From Polaromonas sp. P2-4 (lineage in GTDB: Bacteria; Pseudomonadota; Gammaproteobacteria; Burkholderiales; Burkholderiaceae_C): a DNA stretch of 64,000 bases. The translations under genes and the position numbers were made by a program. The stretch is from contig CP087965.1 of NCBI GenBank assembly GCA_024703855.1, positions 3,588,001 to 3,652,000 of the forward strand. Reading direction: 5' to 3'. Below the pieces are notes generated by a model. The model saw only the letters and a program-made list of their open reading frames with translations, was not told the origin of the DNA and did no database searches. Positions 27,349 through 36,769 of the stretch are shown piece after piece (within the stretch, counting starts at the first letter, position 1; each line of letters opens with the position of its first letter).

Positions 27349-28491
27349 CTATGCGGCCAGGGCCAGCACATCTTTGAAAGCCTGCAGAAACAGTGCGTTG
27401 TCCTCGGCGCTGCCGATCGAGACGCGGATGAAATGTTCGTAGCCAGGTTCCTTCCAGGGCTTGACGATGACACCGCGTGCCAGCAGCGCCTCGGCGACGG
27501 GGCCATTGGGGCGCTGCAGGTTCAGAAACAGGAAGTTGCCGGCCGACGGCGCCATCACCACGCCCAGTGCGCGCAGCTGCGCCGCGAGCGCGTCGCGCTG
27601 TGCCACCGTTTCACGCACGCTCATCTCCATGTGGGCCGGGTCGCCCCACGCGGCCAGCGCGGCCGTTTGCGCAGCCAGATTCACGTTGAACGGCGTGCGC
27701 ACGCGGTCTAGCATCTGCACGAGCTTCTCGTTCGAAGCGATCCTGTAGCCGACGCGCAGGCCGGCCAGGCCCCAGGCCTTGGAGAAGGTGCGCAGCACAA
27801 TCCAGGGACGCTGCTGCGCGCGCAGCTCGGCCAGTGCATCCGGAAAACCGGGTGACAGGCGGGCGTATTCGTAGTAGGCCTCGTCGATCACCAGCAGCGT
27901 CTCGCGCGGCGCGGCCTGCACGAGGCGGCGAAACGCCTGCGCATCGAGCATGCAGCCCACCGGGTTGGACGGGTTGCTCAGCATTGCCAGCTTGGGCGCC
28001 TGCGGGCCGTTGGTGAGCGCCGCGCACCATGCGTCCACATCGAACTCCAGCGCTGGCGTCACCGGCACCATCTGCACGCGCGCACCCATCATGCGCGGAT
28101 AGATGTCGTGCAGGCCGAACGACGGCACCAGCGTAACGACCCGATCGCCCGGCGACAGGAAGGCCTGGCACAACACTTCGAGCAGGTTTTCCGAACCGTT
28201 GCCGATCACCACCTCGCCCGCCTGCGCACCGGTGCGTCCGGCAATCGCGGCACGCAACGCGTGGCAATTGGCGTCGGGGTAGATGCTGGCAGAGGCGGCC
28301 AGACCTGCCAGCGCGTTCGCCACGGCCGGGCTGGGGCCAAACGGGTTCTCGTTGCTTGCCAGGCGCGCGACATGGGTGACGCCATAGCGCTGGCGCACCA
28401 CTTCGGACGACAGGCCGGCGTTGTAGGCCGGCAGCTCCCTCACTTCAGGGCGGGCAAGGCGGGTCAGCAGATCGGCACTGGCAGTGTTCAT
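27349..28491 (-). CDS. hisC: histidinol-phosphate aminotransferase
   Basis: 380 residues, class-I/II PLP aminotransferase. Reads ARLASNENPFGPSPAVANAL (HisC substrate segment), VIGNGSENLLEVLCQAFL, MLSNPSNPVGCMLDAQAF, LLVIDEAYYEYARLSPGFPD, and the PLP lysine in LRTFSKAWGLAGLRVGYRIA. Ends with GYEHFIRVSIGSAEDNALFL. It could serve histidine biosynthesis, or act on a related substrate, since it stands apart from other his genes and overlaps an FAD-linked oxidase gene by 4 bp (ATGA, 28488-28491). The intact frame over 1.1 kb is notable among frame-broken neighbours. Confidence 0.88.
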   Translation of the reverse strand: MNTASADLLTRLARPEVRELPAYNAGLSSEVVRQRYGVTHVARLASNENPFGPSPAVANALAGLAASASIYPDANCHALRAAIAGRTGAQAGEVVIGNGSENLLEVLCQAFLSPGDRVVTLVPSFGLHDIYPRMMGARVQMVPVTPALEFDVDAWCAALTNGPQAPKLAMLSNPSNPVGCMLDAQAFRRLVQAAPRETLLVIDEAYYEYARLSPGFPDALAELRAQQRPWIVLRTFSKAWGLAGLRVGYRIASNEKLVQMLDRVRTPFNVNLAAQTAALAAWGDPAHMEMSVRETVAQRDALAAQLRALGVVMAPSAGNFLFLNLQRPNGPVAEALLARGVIVKPWKEPGYEHFIRVSIGSAEDNALFLQAFKDVLALAA

Positions 28492-29935
28492 GGCTTGGTT
28501 TTCGTGTCTTGGGGGTTGAGGTCAAACACCTTGCCCGGGTTGAGCAGGTTCAAAGGGTCGAGCGCCTGCTTGATGGCGCGCATCGCGGCGAGTTCCGCCG
28601 GCGTGCGGCTCGTGCTCAGATACGGCTTCTTGTGCAGGCCGATGCCGTGTTCGGCAGAGACGCTGCCGCCCCGCTCGGCGAGCAAGGCGTAGACAATCTG
28701 CTCCACCTCGTGCGCGGCTTGCTCCGGCGAAATGTCCTCGCCCAGCGAAGCGCGTCCGTGGTCAGGTGCAGATTGCCGTCGCCCAGATGGCCAAAACGCA
28801 GCGTGCGCTGCCCGGGCCAGCGTTGCGACAGCGCCAGCACGCACTGCTCGGCAGAATTCGCCGATCTGGTTGATCGGCAGGCTGACATCGAAGTTGATCG
28901 GCACGAGCTGCGTGGGAAATTCCGCCGTCGCTTCGCATGAATGCGCCATAGCGCACCGGCCTGCGCCTGCGACTGGGCGACCACGGCGTCAAGTACGGTG
29001 CCGTCCTCCATGGCTTCGCCCAGTGCCCTCTGCAGGCTGTCGGCCAGTGCCGCCTCTTCGTGGCCGGTGACTTCGGCCAGCACCATGAACGGGTAGGCCT
29101 GCGGCAGCGGCGATGCGGCCTGGCGCCAGCGCAGCGAGGTGCTGAAGAAGTCCTCCCACATCAGCTCGAACGCCGCCAGTGCACCCGGGAAATGCGATTG
29201 CAGCAGGCGCAGCAGCCGGATCGCGCTGGCGTAGTCGGGCAGTGCGACAAGCGTGCTCACCTTGGCACGTGGCGCCGGGTGCAGCGACAGGATGGCGCGG
29301 GTGATGATGCCCAGCGTTCCCTCGGAGCCGATGAACCACTGTTTGAGGTCGTAGCCGGTGTTGTTCTTGCGCATGGGCCGCAGCATCGGCAGCACGGTGC
29401 CGTCGGCCAGAACCACCTCGAGCCCGAGTGTCTGTTCGCGCATCATGCCGAACTGCACCACACCGTTGCCGCCGGCGTTGGTCGCGAGATTGCCGCCGAT
29501 CTGGCAGGAACCGCGCGCACCAAGGTCAACACCGAACACCAAGCCTGCAGCGAGCGCCGCCTCCTGCACGGCTTGCAGCGTCGCGCCGGCCTGCACGGTC
29601 ATGGTGGCCGACGCGGCGTCGACCTGTTCGATGGCGTTCAGGCGCTCGAGCGACAGCGCCACCGCGTCCGCCTGGGGCATCGCGCCGCCGGCCAGGCTCG
29701 TCAGGCCACCCTGCGGCACCACGGGCACGCGGTGCGCATGGCAGATACGCATGGCCGACGCCACGTCGCCAGTGTTCGCCGGGCGCACCAGTGCGAGCGG
29801 ACGGACCGGCGCGCCGCCGCTCCAGTCGGCGTGATAGCGCGCATCGATGGCGTCGCCCCAGCGCACGGCCTCGGCGCCGAGCGCAGAGACGAGTTCATCG
29901 ATCAGGGCGATGGTTGCGCTGGTTAATGTGTCCAT
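28488..29935 (-). CDS. FAD-linked 2-hydroxyacid oxidase/dehydrogenase (GlcD/D2HGDH type), frame breaks
   Basis: About 483 residues. Start MDTLTSATIALIDELVSALG at 29935. FAD-binding PCMH domain: RVPVVPQGGLTSLAGGAMPQ, GARGSCQIGGNLATNAGGNG, DLKQWFIGSEGTLGIITRAI. C-terminal oxidase domain: FGHLGDGNLHLTT, RGGSVSAEHGIGLHKKPYLS and the tail KQALDPLNLLNPGKVFDLNP. Family members oxidise D-2-hydroxyacids such as D-2-hydroxyglutarate, D-lactate or glycolate. Three breaks (near 28929, 28852 and 28742) interrupt the C-terminal third. Operon with hisC by ATGA overlap. The short open fragment upstream looks like the 3' end of a lost regulator gene. Confidence 0.85.
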
Positions 29936-29936
29936 G

Positions 29937-30023
29937 TCAACGCTTCCCGGTTTCAGTGAACTTGAGCACCGCTTCGAGCATGGCGCGCAGGTGCTGCTGC
30001 ACGTGTGCGACCACATCGGGCGC
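29937..30023 (-). pseudogene. 3' remnant of a regulator gene (FCD-like tail)
   Basis: Open 28-codon tail ending TGA 1 bp before the oxidase ATG; reads VVAHVQQHLRAMLEAVLKFT, resembling the last helix of GntR/FCD regulators. It follows directly, in the same frame, after the stop of the truncated hutD, so a recombination junction lies near 30024. The assignment to FCD rests on this helix alone. Confidence 0.4.
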
Positions 30024-30107
30024 TCAGCTGGCCTGCTCGCGCGTGGTGCCGCCGCCGTTCTTCCACGGCGTGGCGAGCAGGGTGGCGGTGTCGAATAGAT
30101 GGATCAC
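30024..30107 (-). pseudogene. hutD: truncated hutD, first 27 codons
   Basis: GTG start (30105-30107) overlapping the HutH-like stop, reading MIHLFDTATLLATPWKNGGG then TTREQAS and a TGA. This is the N-terminal signature of HutD (a cupin-like accessory protein of histidine utilisation, normally about 190 residues). The rest of the gene is absent; the sequence switches to an unrelated regulator tail. Probably a non-functional relic left by deletion. Confidence 0.75.
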
Positions 30108-31621
30108 GGCAGCAGGCCTTTTAGCGCCACGGGGTCGCGCAGCACGGCGGCGGCCTGGGTGATGTCGGGTGCCAGAAAGCGGTCGGCGTCAAACGCAGGA
30201 ACATGCTGCCGCAGCAAGCGCCAGGCCTGGCCCGTGCCCGCGCCAAAGCGCTGGTCTTTCAGGAACTCAAACGCCTGCGCGGCCAGCAGGTATTCGATGG
30301 CCAGGATCTGCGTCAGGTTCTCCAGCGATTTGTGCAGGTCCAGCGCGGCGATGGTGCCCAGGCTCAGGTGGTCTTCCTGGCCGCCGGAGGTGACGAAGTT
30401 GTCCACCACCGCAGGCTGGGCCAGGCGGCGGTTTTCACCGGCCAGCGAGGCGGCGGTGTACTGGGTGATCATCAGCCCGGAGTTGACGCCCGGCTCGGCC
30501 ACCAGAAACGCGGGCAGGCCGCTGACATGCGGGTTGACCAGCCGGTCGAGCCGCCGCTCGGCCACGCCGCCGAGTTCGGCCACCGCGATGCGCAGCAGAT
30601 CGGCCGCCATCGCCACCGATTCGCCATGCGGATTCGCCTGCGACAGGACGCGGTACGTCTGGGGCGTGCCCAGCAGAAGCGGGTTGTCGGTGGCGGAGTT
30701 GAGCTCGGTCTCAATCTGCCGCGCGGCATGCGCAATCTGGTCGCGGCAGGCACCGTGGATCTGCGGCATGGAGCGGATGCTGAGCGCGTCCTGGGTGCGC
30801 AGGCCGCGGCTGCTGGCAATCACCTCGCTGCCGTCCAGCAGACTGCGCAGATTGCGGCCTACTTGCTGCATGCCGGGATGAGGTTTGAGGGCCAGGATCT
30901 CGGCGTCGAACGCGTCCATCTGCCCGCGCAAAGCCTCGAAGCTCATGGCGCCGATGACGTCGGCCCAATCGGCCAGGCGCTCCACGTCGGCCAGTGCCAG
31001 CGCGGCCAGGCCGGTCATGCAGGGTGTGCCGTTGACCAGGCTCAGGCCGTCTTTGGCGCCCAGCACCAGCGGCTGCAGGCCTATGGCGGCCAGCGCCTCG
31101 GCGGCGGGCAGCACGCGGCCTTGCCAGCGTACTTCGCCCACGCCCAGCAGCGCCACGCCGATGTGCGCCATATGGGTTAGATAGCCCACCGAACCTTGTG
31201 AAGGCACGCAGGGCGTCACGCCCTGGTTCAGCAGCGCCAGCAGCGCTTCGACCACGCTGCGCTGCAGGCCGGAATAGCCCTGGGCGTAGTTGGCCAGCGC
31301 GGCGCACATGATGGCGCGGGTTTGCGCTTCGGACAGCAGCGGGCCGACGCCGCAGGCATGGCTGAGCAAGGTGTTGTGCGACAGCTGGGCGAGCTGTTCG
31401 CCGTGCAGCAGCACGTTGCTCAAAGCGCCCAGACCGGTGCTGATGCCGTAGGCCCGCTCGCCGCGCGCGACGATGCAGTCCACGATGGCGCGGGCGTTGG
31501 CGATGCGCGCCCAGGCGGCGGGGGATAGTGCAAGCGGGGCGCCGTCGCGGGCCACAGCCACGAGGTCGCGCCAGCCCAGCGGGGTGTCGCCGAGGGTGAC
31601 GGGGGATGAAAGAGAAGGCAT
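30104..31621 (-). CDS. hutH: HutH-like aromatic amino-acid/histidine ammonia-lyase lacking the MIO triad
   Basis: 505 residues, full length for the HAL/PAL family. Conserved features: YGISTGLGALSNV at residues 58-70 (catalytic tyrosine loop), LLSHACGVGP, ALKPHPGMQQVGRNLRSLL, QDALSIRSMPQIHGACRDQI (YSxRxxPQ-like), ELNSATDNPLLL and TSGGQEDHLSLG. At the position where HAL/PAL enzymes carry Ala-Ser-Gly, cyclised to the MIO electrophile, this protein reads GSVGYLTHMAH (residues 143-153). The classical prosthetic group cannot form in the usual way. It is encoded with hutU, hutC and two ABC transporters, so histidine or a related compound is the likely substrate. It may act by another mechanism or be non-catalytic. 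Intact frame. Confidence 0.85.
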   Translation of the reverse strand: MPSLSSPVTLGDTPLGWRDLVAVARDGAPLALSPAAWARIANARAIVDCIVARGERAYGISTGLGALSNVLLHGEQLAQLSHNTLLSHACGVGPLLSEAQTRAIMCAALANYAQGYSGLQRSVVEALLALLNQGVTPCVPSQGSVGYLTHMAHIGVALLGVGEVRWQGRVLPAAEALAAIGLQPLVLGAKDGLSLVNGTPCMTGLAALALADVERLADWADVIGAMSFEALRGQMDAFDAEILALKPHPGMQQVGRNLRSLLDGSEVIASSRGLRTQDALSIRSMPQIHGACRDQIAHAARQIETELNSATDNPLLLGTPQTYRVLSQANPHGESVAMAADLLRIAVAELGGVAERRLDRLVNPHVSGLPAFLVAEPGVNSGLMITQYTAASLAGENRRLAQPAVVDNFVTSGGQEDHLSLGTIAALDLHKSLENLTQILAIEYLLAAQAFEFLKDQRFGAGTGQAWRLLRQHVPAFDADRFLAPDITQAAAVLRDPVALKGLLP

Positions 31622-31641
31622 GGTGTCAGAGTCCTATATGG

Positions 31642-32436
31642 TCAGGCTGCAGCCCGTTCCTGGTGGCCCGAAATGAACTGTCGGAAGCGCTCCGAATTCT
31701 GCGTACTAAACACATCGGCCGGTGCGCCTTCGACGTCGATCACCCCCTGGTGCATGAACACCACCCGGTTCGAGACATTGCGGGCAAAACCCATTTCGTG
31801 GGTCACCACCAACATGGTGCGGCCTTCCTCGGCCAGGGAGCGCATCACCTTCAGCACCTCGCCCACCAGCTCCGGGTCGAGTGCCGAGGTGGGTTCGTCG
31901 AACAGCATCACCTGCGGGTGCATGGCCAGCGCCCGGGCAATCGCCACCCGCTGCTGCTGGCCGCCCGACAGGTGGGCCGGGTAGTAGTCGCGCCGATCAA
32001 ACAGGCCAACGCGTTGCAGCAGGTGTTCGGCTTCTTCCACGCATTCGGCGCGCGGGCGCTTTTGCACCCGCATCGGGCCTTCGATCAGGTTTTGCAGCAC
32101 CGTCATGTGCGACCAGAGGTTGAAGTTCTGGAACACCATCGCCAGTTGCGACCGCATGCGCTCCACTTGCCCGCGGTTGGACGGCTCCAAGCGGCCATCT
32201 TTGCGTTGGCGCATTTGCAGGGTTTCACCATCCAGGCAGACGCTGCCCTGGTCGGGTGTTTCCAGCAGGTTGATGCAGCGCAGAAAGGTGCTCTTGCCGG
32301 AGCCGCTGGCCCCCAGGATGGAGATCACATCGCCCTTCTGTGCCGCAAGCGTGATGCCTTTGAGCACATGGTGGCTGCCAAAGGATTTGTGGATATCGGT
32401 CATTGCCAAAGTGGCGATCGGTGGGGTGGTGGTCAT
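31642..32436 (-). CDS. polar amino-acid ABC transporter ATP-binding protein (HisP/GlnQ type)
   Basis: 264 residues. Walker [21 protein letters not shown], HisP-type insertion [18 protein letters not shown]-loop [20 protein letters not shown], signature [17 protein letters not shown], Walker [20 protein letters not shown] and H-loop [20 protein letters not shown]. The N-SHMTVLQN form is typical of histidine/arginine/octopine importers, consistent with its position next to the HutH-like gene. Start overlaps the permease stop (ATGA). Intact. Confidence 0.9.
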   Translation of the reverse strand: MTTTPPIATLAMTDIHKSFGSHHVLKGITLAAQKGDVISILGASGSGKSTFLRCINLLETPDQGSVCLDGETLQMRQRKDGRLEPSNRGQVERMRSQLAMVFQNFNLWSHMTVLQNLIEGPMRVQKRPRAECVEEAEHLLQRVGLFDRRDYYPAHLSGGQQQRVAIARALAMHPQVMLFDEPTSALDPELVGEVLKVMRSLAEEGRTMLVVTHEMGFARNVSNRVVFMHQGVIDVEGAPADVFSTQNSERFRQFISGHQERAAA

Positions 32437-33170
32437 GGCGTTCTCGGCTTGGGTTCAGACGGTGCGGGCGTGGGCCTGTGGCTGGGGCGTTTGCGCAGAT
32501 GTGGCGACAGCCGGTGTTCCAGCATGGCCACGGCGCGTACCAGCAGGAAGTTCAGCACCAGGTAGATGGCGGCGGCGCAGATGAACACCTCCATGGTGCG
32601 GTAGCTGCGCTGGATGATTTGCTGCGCCACGCCGGTGACGTCCCACACGGTGACCAGGCTGGCGAGTGCGGTGGACTTCACCAGCAGCACCAGTTCGGTG
32701 GAATAGGCGGGCAGGCATTGGCGCAGCGTGATCGGCGCGATCACCCTCTGCAGCAAGGTCCAGCGCGACATGCCGGTCGCCAGGCCGGCTTCAATTTGGC
32801 CGTGGGGCACGGCGATCAGGCCGCCGCGCAGAATTTCGGCGGTGTAGCCTGCGGTGCACAGGGCCAGGGCCAGCACGGTGCAGGAATAGGGTGAGCGCAG
32901 CACCAGCCAGAAAGGGCTGGCGCGCACGGCCTCGAACTGGCCCAGCCCGTAGTAGATGAGGAACAGCTGGATCAGCAGCGGCGAGCCGCGAAACACCAGC
33001 ACGTAGCCGCGTGCGAACCAGCTGAGTGCCGGATACGGGCTGACGCGCATGGCGACGATCACGACGGACAGCGCACCGCCGCACAGCATTGACAGAAAGA
33101 ACAGGCCCAAGGTGGTGGGCACGGCGGCCAGCAGCTTGCTCAGGGTGTCGAGGAGGAAATCAATGTCCAT
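32433..33170 (-). CDS. polar amino-acid ABC transporter permease (HisM type)
   Basis: 245 residues. Start [20 protein letters not shown] at 33170. Hydrophobic segments [19 protein letters not shown] and [20 protein letters not shown] (the FRGTPLL-like loop), EAA loop [20 protein letters not shown], and terminal helices ending [16 protein letters not shown]. Inner-membrane partner of the next permease. Intact. Confidence 0.88.
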   Translation of the reverse strand: MDIDFLLDTLSKLLAAVPTTLGLFFLSMLCGGALSVVIVAMRVSPYPALSWFARGYVLVFRGSPLLIQLFLIYYGLGQFEAVRASPFWLVLRSPYSCTVLALALCTAGYTAEILRGGLIAVPHGQIEAGLATGMSRWTLLQRVIAPITLRQCLPAYSTELVLLVKSTALASLVTVWDVTGVAQQIIQRSYRTMEVFICAAAIYLVLNFLLVRAVAMLEHRLSPHLRKRPSHRPTPAPSEPKPRTP

Positions 33171-33180
33171 GGTGGCGTGC

Positions 33181-33903
33181 TCACGTATTGGCAAAGTTGC
33201 GGCGCTGGGACTTGCCCATGCGCGCTTCGGCGCGGTGGAACACCTGGTTCGACATGCCGGTGAGCACCAGGTACAGAATGCCGCCGATGATGTAGAAGGT
33301 GAAGTACTGGCGTGTCGAGCCGGCCGCGATCTGGGTGGTGCGCATCAGCTCGGCCAGGCCGGTGACGGAAATCAAGGCTGAATCCTTGAGGCTCATTTGC
33401 CAGACGTTGCCCAGGCCCGGCAGGGACAGGCGAAAAATCTGCGGCATCAGGATGCGCCGCGCCAGCATCAGTGTCGGCATGCCGATGGAGCGCGCGGCCT
33501 CCAGCTCGCCCTGGGACACGGCCAGGTAGGCACCCCGGTAGACCTCGGCCTGGTACGAACCAGAGATCACGCCCACCGCCAGCGCCCCGACCAGGAACGG
33601 CGGCGTGGCGATGAAGCCCTCGGCCCCGAACCACTGGCCAATGGCCGTGATCAGGGTCGAGCCGCCAAAGTAAAACAGGTAGATCACCAGCAGCTCGGGG
33701 ATGCCGCGGAACACCGTCGAATACAGCTCACCGACGACCCGCAGGCTGCGCCGGGAGGACAGTTTGGCGGCGGCCACCAAGGCGCCAAAAACCGACCCGA
33801 CGAGCAGCCCGCACAGCGTGAGGGCCACAGTCAATAGCGTGGCCAGCAACAGGGCGGAACCCCAGCCCTGATCGCTGAACCCCAACATCTCGAATAGTTC
33901 CAT
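33181..33903 (-). CDS. polar amino-acid ABC transporter permease (HisQ type)
   Basis: 240 residues. Start MELFEMLGFSDQGWGSALLL, as in HisQ/OccQ (GFGxxxGWG-like opening). Contains GELYSTVFRGIPELLVIYLF, EAA loop GELEAARSIGMPTLMLARRI and LISVTGLAELMRTTQIAAGS. The HisQ-like start supports a basic amino-acid or imidazole-containing ligand. Together with the HisM-type permease and ATPase it forms an importer; a 10-bp gap separates the two permeases. Confidence 0.88.
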   Translation of the reverse strand: MELFEMLGFSDQGWGSALLLATLLTVALTLCGLLVGSVFGALVAAAKLSSRRSLRVVGELYSTVFRGIPELLVIYLFYFGGSTLITAIGQWFGAEGFIATPPFLVGALAVGVISGSYQAEVYRGAYLAVSQGELEAARSIGMPTLMLARRILMPQIFRLSLPGLGNVWQMSLKDSALISVTGLAELMRTTQIAAGSTRQYFTFYIIGGILYLVLTGMSNQVFHRAEARMGKSQRRNFANT

Positions 33904-33945
33904 GGTGGTCTTTCCGTTGCGATGTAACTGTGGCCTGCAGTGGTG

Positions 33946-34802
33946 TCAGGGGGTCGCGGGGGTCAGGTCCGTTTTGAACCATTTCAGCGAGAGCTTTTTC
34001 AACGTGCCGTCGGCCAGCGCCGCTTTGATGGCGACGTCGAACTGGGCTTTCAGGTCGGCATCGGTCTTGTGGAAGCCCAAGGCTTCGCCTTCGCCAAAGA
34101 CCAGTCCACCAATCTTCGGTCCGGTGTAGGCCAGGCCCTTGTTTTCGGGTTTGGCCAGGATGGAGTTGATCAGGGTCACGTCGTCAAAAGCGGCATCGAT
34201 ACGACCGGCCTTCAGGTCGAGCATGGTGTCGGTCGAGGCGCTGTACTCGCGCACCGTGGCGATGTCCTTGAAATGCTCGTCAATGAACTTGGTGTAGACC
34301 GTGCCGGAGGCGATGCCGATGGTCTTGCCCTTGAGGGCGGCGCGCAGGGGCTCGACGGCGGTACGGACAGCCTTGGCGTCTGTGCCCAGCTTGATGGAGG
34401 CCGCAGCGCCGGTGGCTTCTGGCAGCAGCTTGCCGCTGGCAGCGACGAAGCTGGCCGAGGTGGACGCATAGGGGGCAGAGAAGGCGATCTCTTTTTACGC
34501 TCTTCGGTGATGACGATGGAGTCCATCATCACGTCGTACTTGCCGGCTTTGAGCCCGGCAATCATGCCGTCCCAGTTTTGCACCACCAGTTTGCAACTGA
34601 TCTTCATGCGCTTGCACAGGTCTTCCATCATGTCCACTTCGAAGCCGCCGAGCTTGCCGCCGGGCAAGGTCAGGTTCCAGGGCTCGTAAGCGCCTTCGGT
34701 GGCGATGGTCACAGACTTCCAGTCTTTGGCTTGGGCCGGTGCGGCGCAGGCCAGAATGCCCAGGGCCAGCAAGCTGGCGGTAAGCGTTTTTTGGATCTTC
34801 AT
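33946..34802 (-). CDS. polar amino-acid ABC transporter substrate-binding protein
   Basis: About 286 residues. Signal peptide MKIQKTLTASLLALGILACA ending AQA-KD. Mature opening VTIATEGAYEPWNLTLPGGK and FEVDMMEDLCKRMKISCKLV are typical of HisJ/ArgT/OccT-type proteins; the C-terminal lobe has TMLDLKAGRIDAAFDDVTLI. One break near 34493 (one A missing in a six-A run) interrupts TEERKKEIAFSAPYA. Periplasmic binding component of the importer encoded downstream; ligand probably histidine, urocanate or a related compound given the hut context. Confidence 0.87.
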
Positions 34803-34881
34803 GGTCGATACTCCAGAGTGAATAAGTGAGGGGAAACAGTGGTGCAAAACTCCCGCCTCTCATGAGACGGGTCAAGCCCTT

Positions 34882-36680
34882 TCAGGCCTTGATCATGGGC
34901 AGGTTCAGGCCCTGCTTTTTCGCCGTGGCAATGGCGATGTCGTAACCGGCATCGGCGTGGCGCATCACGCCCGAGCCGCAGTCGTTGACCAGCACGCGGG
35001 CCAAGCGCTCGGCGGCGGCATCGGTGCCGTCGGCCACGATCACCATGCCGGAGTGCTGTGAGTAACCCATGCCCACGCCGCCGCCGTGGTGCAGGCTGAC
35101 CCAAGTGGCACCACCGGCGGTGTTGAGCAGCGCGTTGAGCAGCGGCCAGTCGGAGACGGCATCGGTGCCGTCTTTCATGGCCTCGGTTTCACGGTTGGGG
35201 CTGGCCACCGAGCCGGTGTCCAGGTGGTCGCGGCCGATGACGATAGGGGCTTTGAGTTCGCCGCTTTTCACCATCTCGTTGAAAGCCAGGCCTGCGATGT
35301 GACGTTCGCCCAGGCCCAGCCAGCAAATGCGCGGGTAGACCCTGGAAGGCGATGCGTTCACGCGCCATGTCGAGCCAGCGGTGGGTGTGCTGGTTGTCGG
35401 GGAACAGCTCCTTGATCTTGGCGTCGGTTTTGTAGATGTCTTCCGGGTCACCGGAGAGTGCCACCCAGCGGAACGGGCCCTTGCCTTCGCAAAACATCGG
35501 GCGGATGTAGGCGGGCACAAAACCGGGGAAGTCGAAGGCGTTTTTGACGCCCATGTCGAAGGCGACCTGGCGGATGTTGTTGCCGTAGTCCACCGTGGGG
35601 ATGCCCATGGACTGGAAGTCCAGCATGGCCTGTACGTGCACCGCGCAAGATTGGGCGGCGGCGTCGGTCAGTTGGGCGTGCTGCGCGGGGTCGCGTTGCG
35701 CGGCCTTCCACTGCGCCACGCTCCAGCCGCTGGGCAGGTAGCCGTTGATCAGGTCGTGGGCGGAGGTTTGGTCGGTCACCAGATCGGGCTTGATGCCGCC
35801 CGCTTTCGCGCGCCTGACCAGTTCGGGCAGGATGTCGGCGGCGTTGCCCAGCAAGGCGATCGACACGGCTTCCTTGGCTGCCGTGTGCTGCTTGATGAGG
35901 GCAATGGCGTCGTCGATGTCCTTGGCCTGCTTGTCCACATAGCGGGTGCGCAGACGAAAGTCGATGCTGGACTGCTGGCACTCGATGTTGAGCGACACCG
36001 CACCGGCCAGCGTGGCGGCCAGTGGCTGCGCGCCGCCCATGCCGCCCAGGCCGGCGGTCAGAATCCATCTGCCGGACCAGTCGTTGTTCGCCGACGCGCC
36101 GGGCCGCCCCAAGCTAGGCGGCGTCCCCTCGGGGGACCGCTCGCCGCTTGCGGCGGGCGAGGGGCTACGGTAGTGCTGGCGGCCGGCCTCGACAAAAGTC
36201 TCGAAAGTGCCCTGCACGATGCCCTGGCTGCCGATGTAGATCCAGCTGCCCGCGGTCATCTGGCCGTACATGAACAAGCCCTTGCGGTCGAGTTCGTTGA
36301 AGTGCTCCCAGTTGGCCCATTTGGGCACCAGGTTGGAGTTGGCGATCAGCACACGCGGCGCGTTGGCGTGGGTTTTGAACACGCCCACGGGCTTGCCCGA
36401 CTGGACCAGCAAGGTCTCGTCGTCGTTGAGTTCTTTGAGCGACGCCAGGATTTGGTCAAAACAGGCCCAGTCGCGCCGCGCGGCCAATGCCACCGTAGAC
36501 CACTAGGTTCTTCGGGTCTTCGGCCACCTCGGGGTCGAGGTTGTTTTGCAGCATGCGGTAGGCCGCCTCGGTCAGCCAGTTCTTGCAGTTGAGTTCGGTG
36601 CCGCGCGGCGCGCGGATTTCGCGGGTGGCGTCGAAGCGGGGGTCAGCCGCCGCGGCAATGAAGGAATCCTTGGCGCTCAC
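34882..36680 (-). CDS. hutU: urocanate hydratase, two frame breaks and an in-frame R2 repeat
   Basis: Converts urocanate to imidazolone propionate, second step of histidine degradation. Start [40 protein letters not shown] and [20 protein letters not shown] (NAD-binding region), [59 protein letters not shown] and [20 protein letters not shown] identify it. Breaks near 36480 and 35342 are both cured by restoring two bases ([22 protein letters not shown]). At 36088-36172 an R2 repeat adds about 30 residues ([18 protein letters not shown] and onward) just before the [11 protein letters not shown] segment, where relatives have a short loop. Without it the length matches the family (about 560). 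Confidence 0.9.
36088..36172. repeat. dispersed repeat R2, copy 4, inside hutU
   Basis: GGGCCGCCCCAAGCTAGGCG, GTCCCCTCGGGGGACCGCTC and GCGGGCGAGGGGCTACGG. Opposite orientation to copies 2 and 3 on the plus strand. It is a multiple of three in effect, leaving hutU readable. Confidence 0.78.
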
Positions 36681-36769
36681 TGAAATTCTCCTGAATCAGG
36701 TGGGATTTGGAAGTCGGAAAAATGGCGGGGTAGAGGCCTGCGCCCTGGTCGATGGTCTGGTCCGGTGGC

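Noticed and set aside
27349..28491. Histidine biosynthesis operon around hisC
   Set aside because: No other his biosynthesis genes are adjacent; hisC overlaps an FAD-linked oxidase gene instead, so only the single gene is called.
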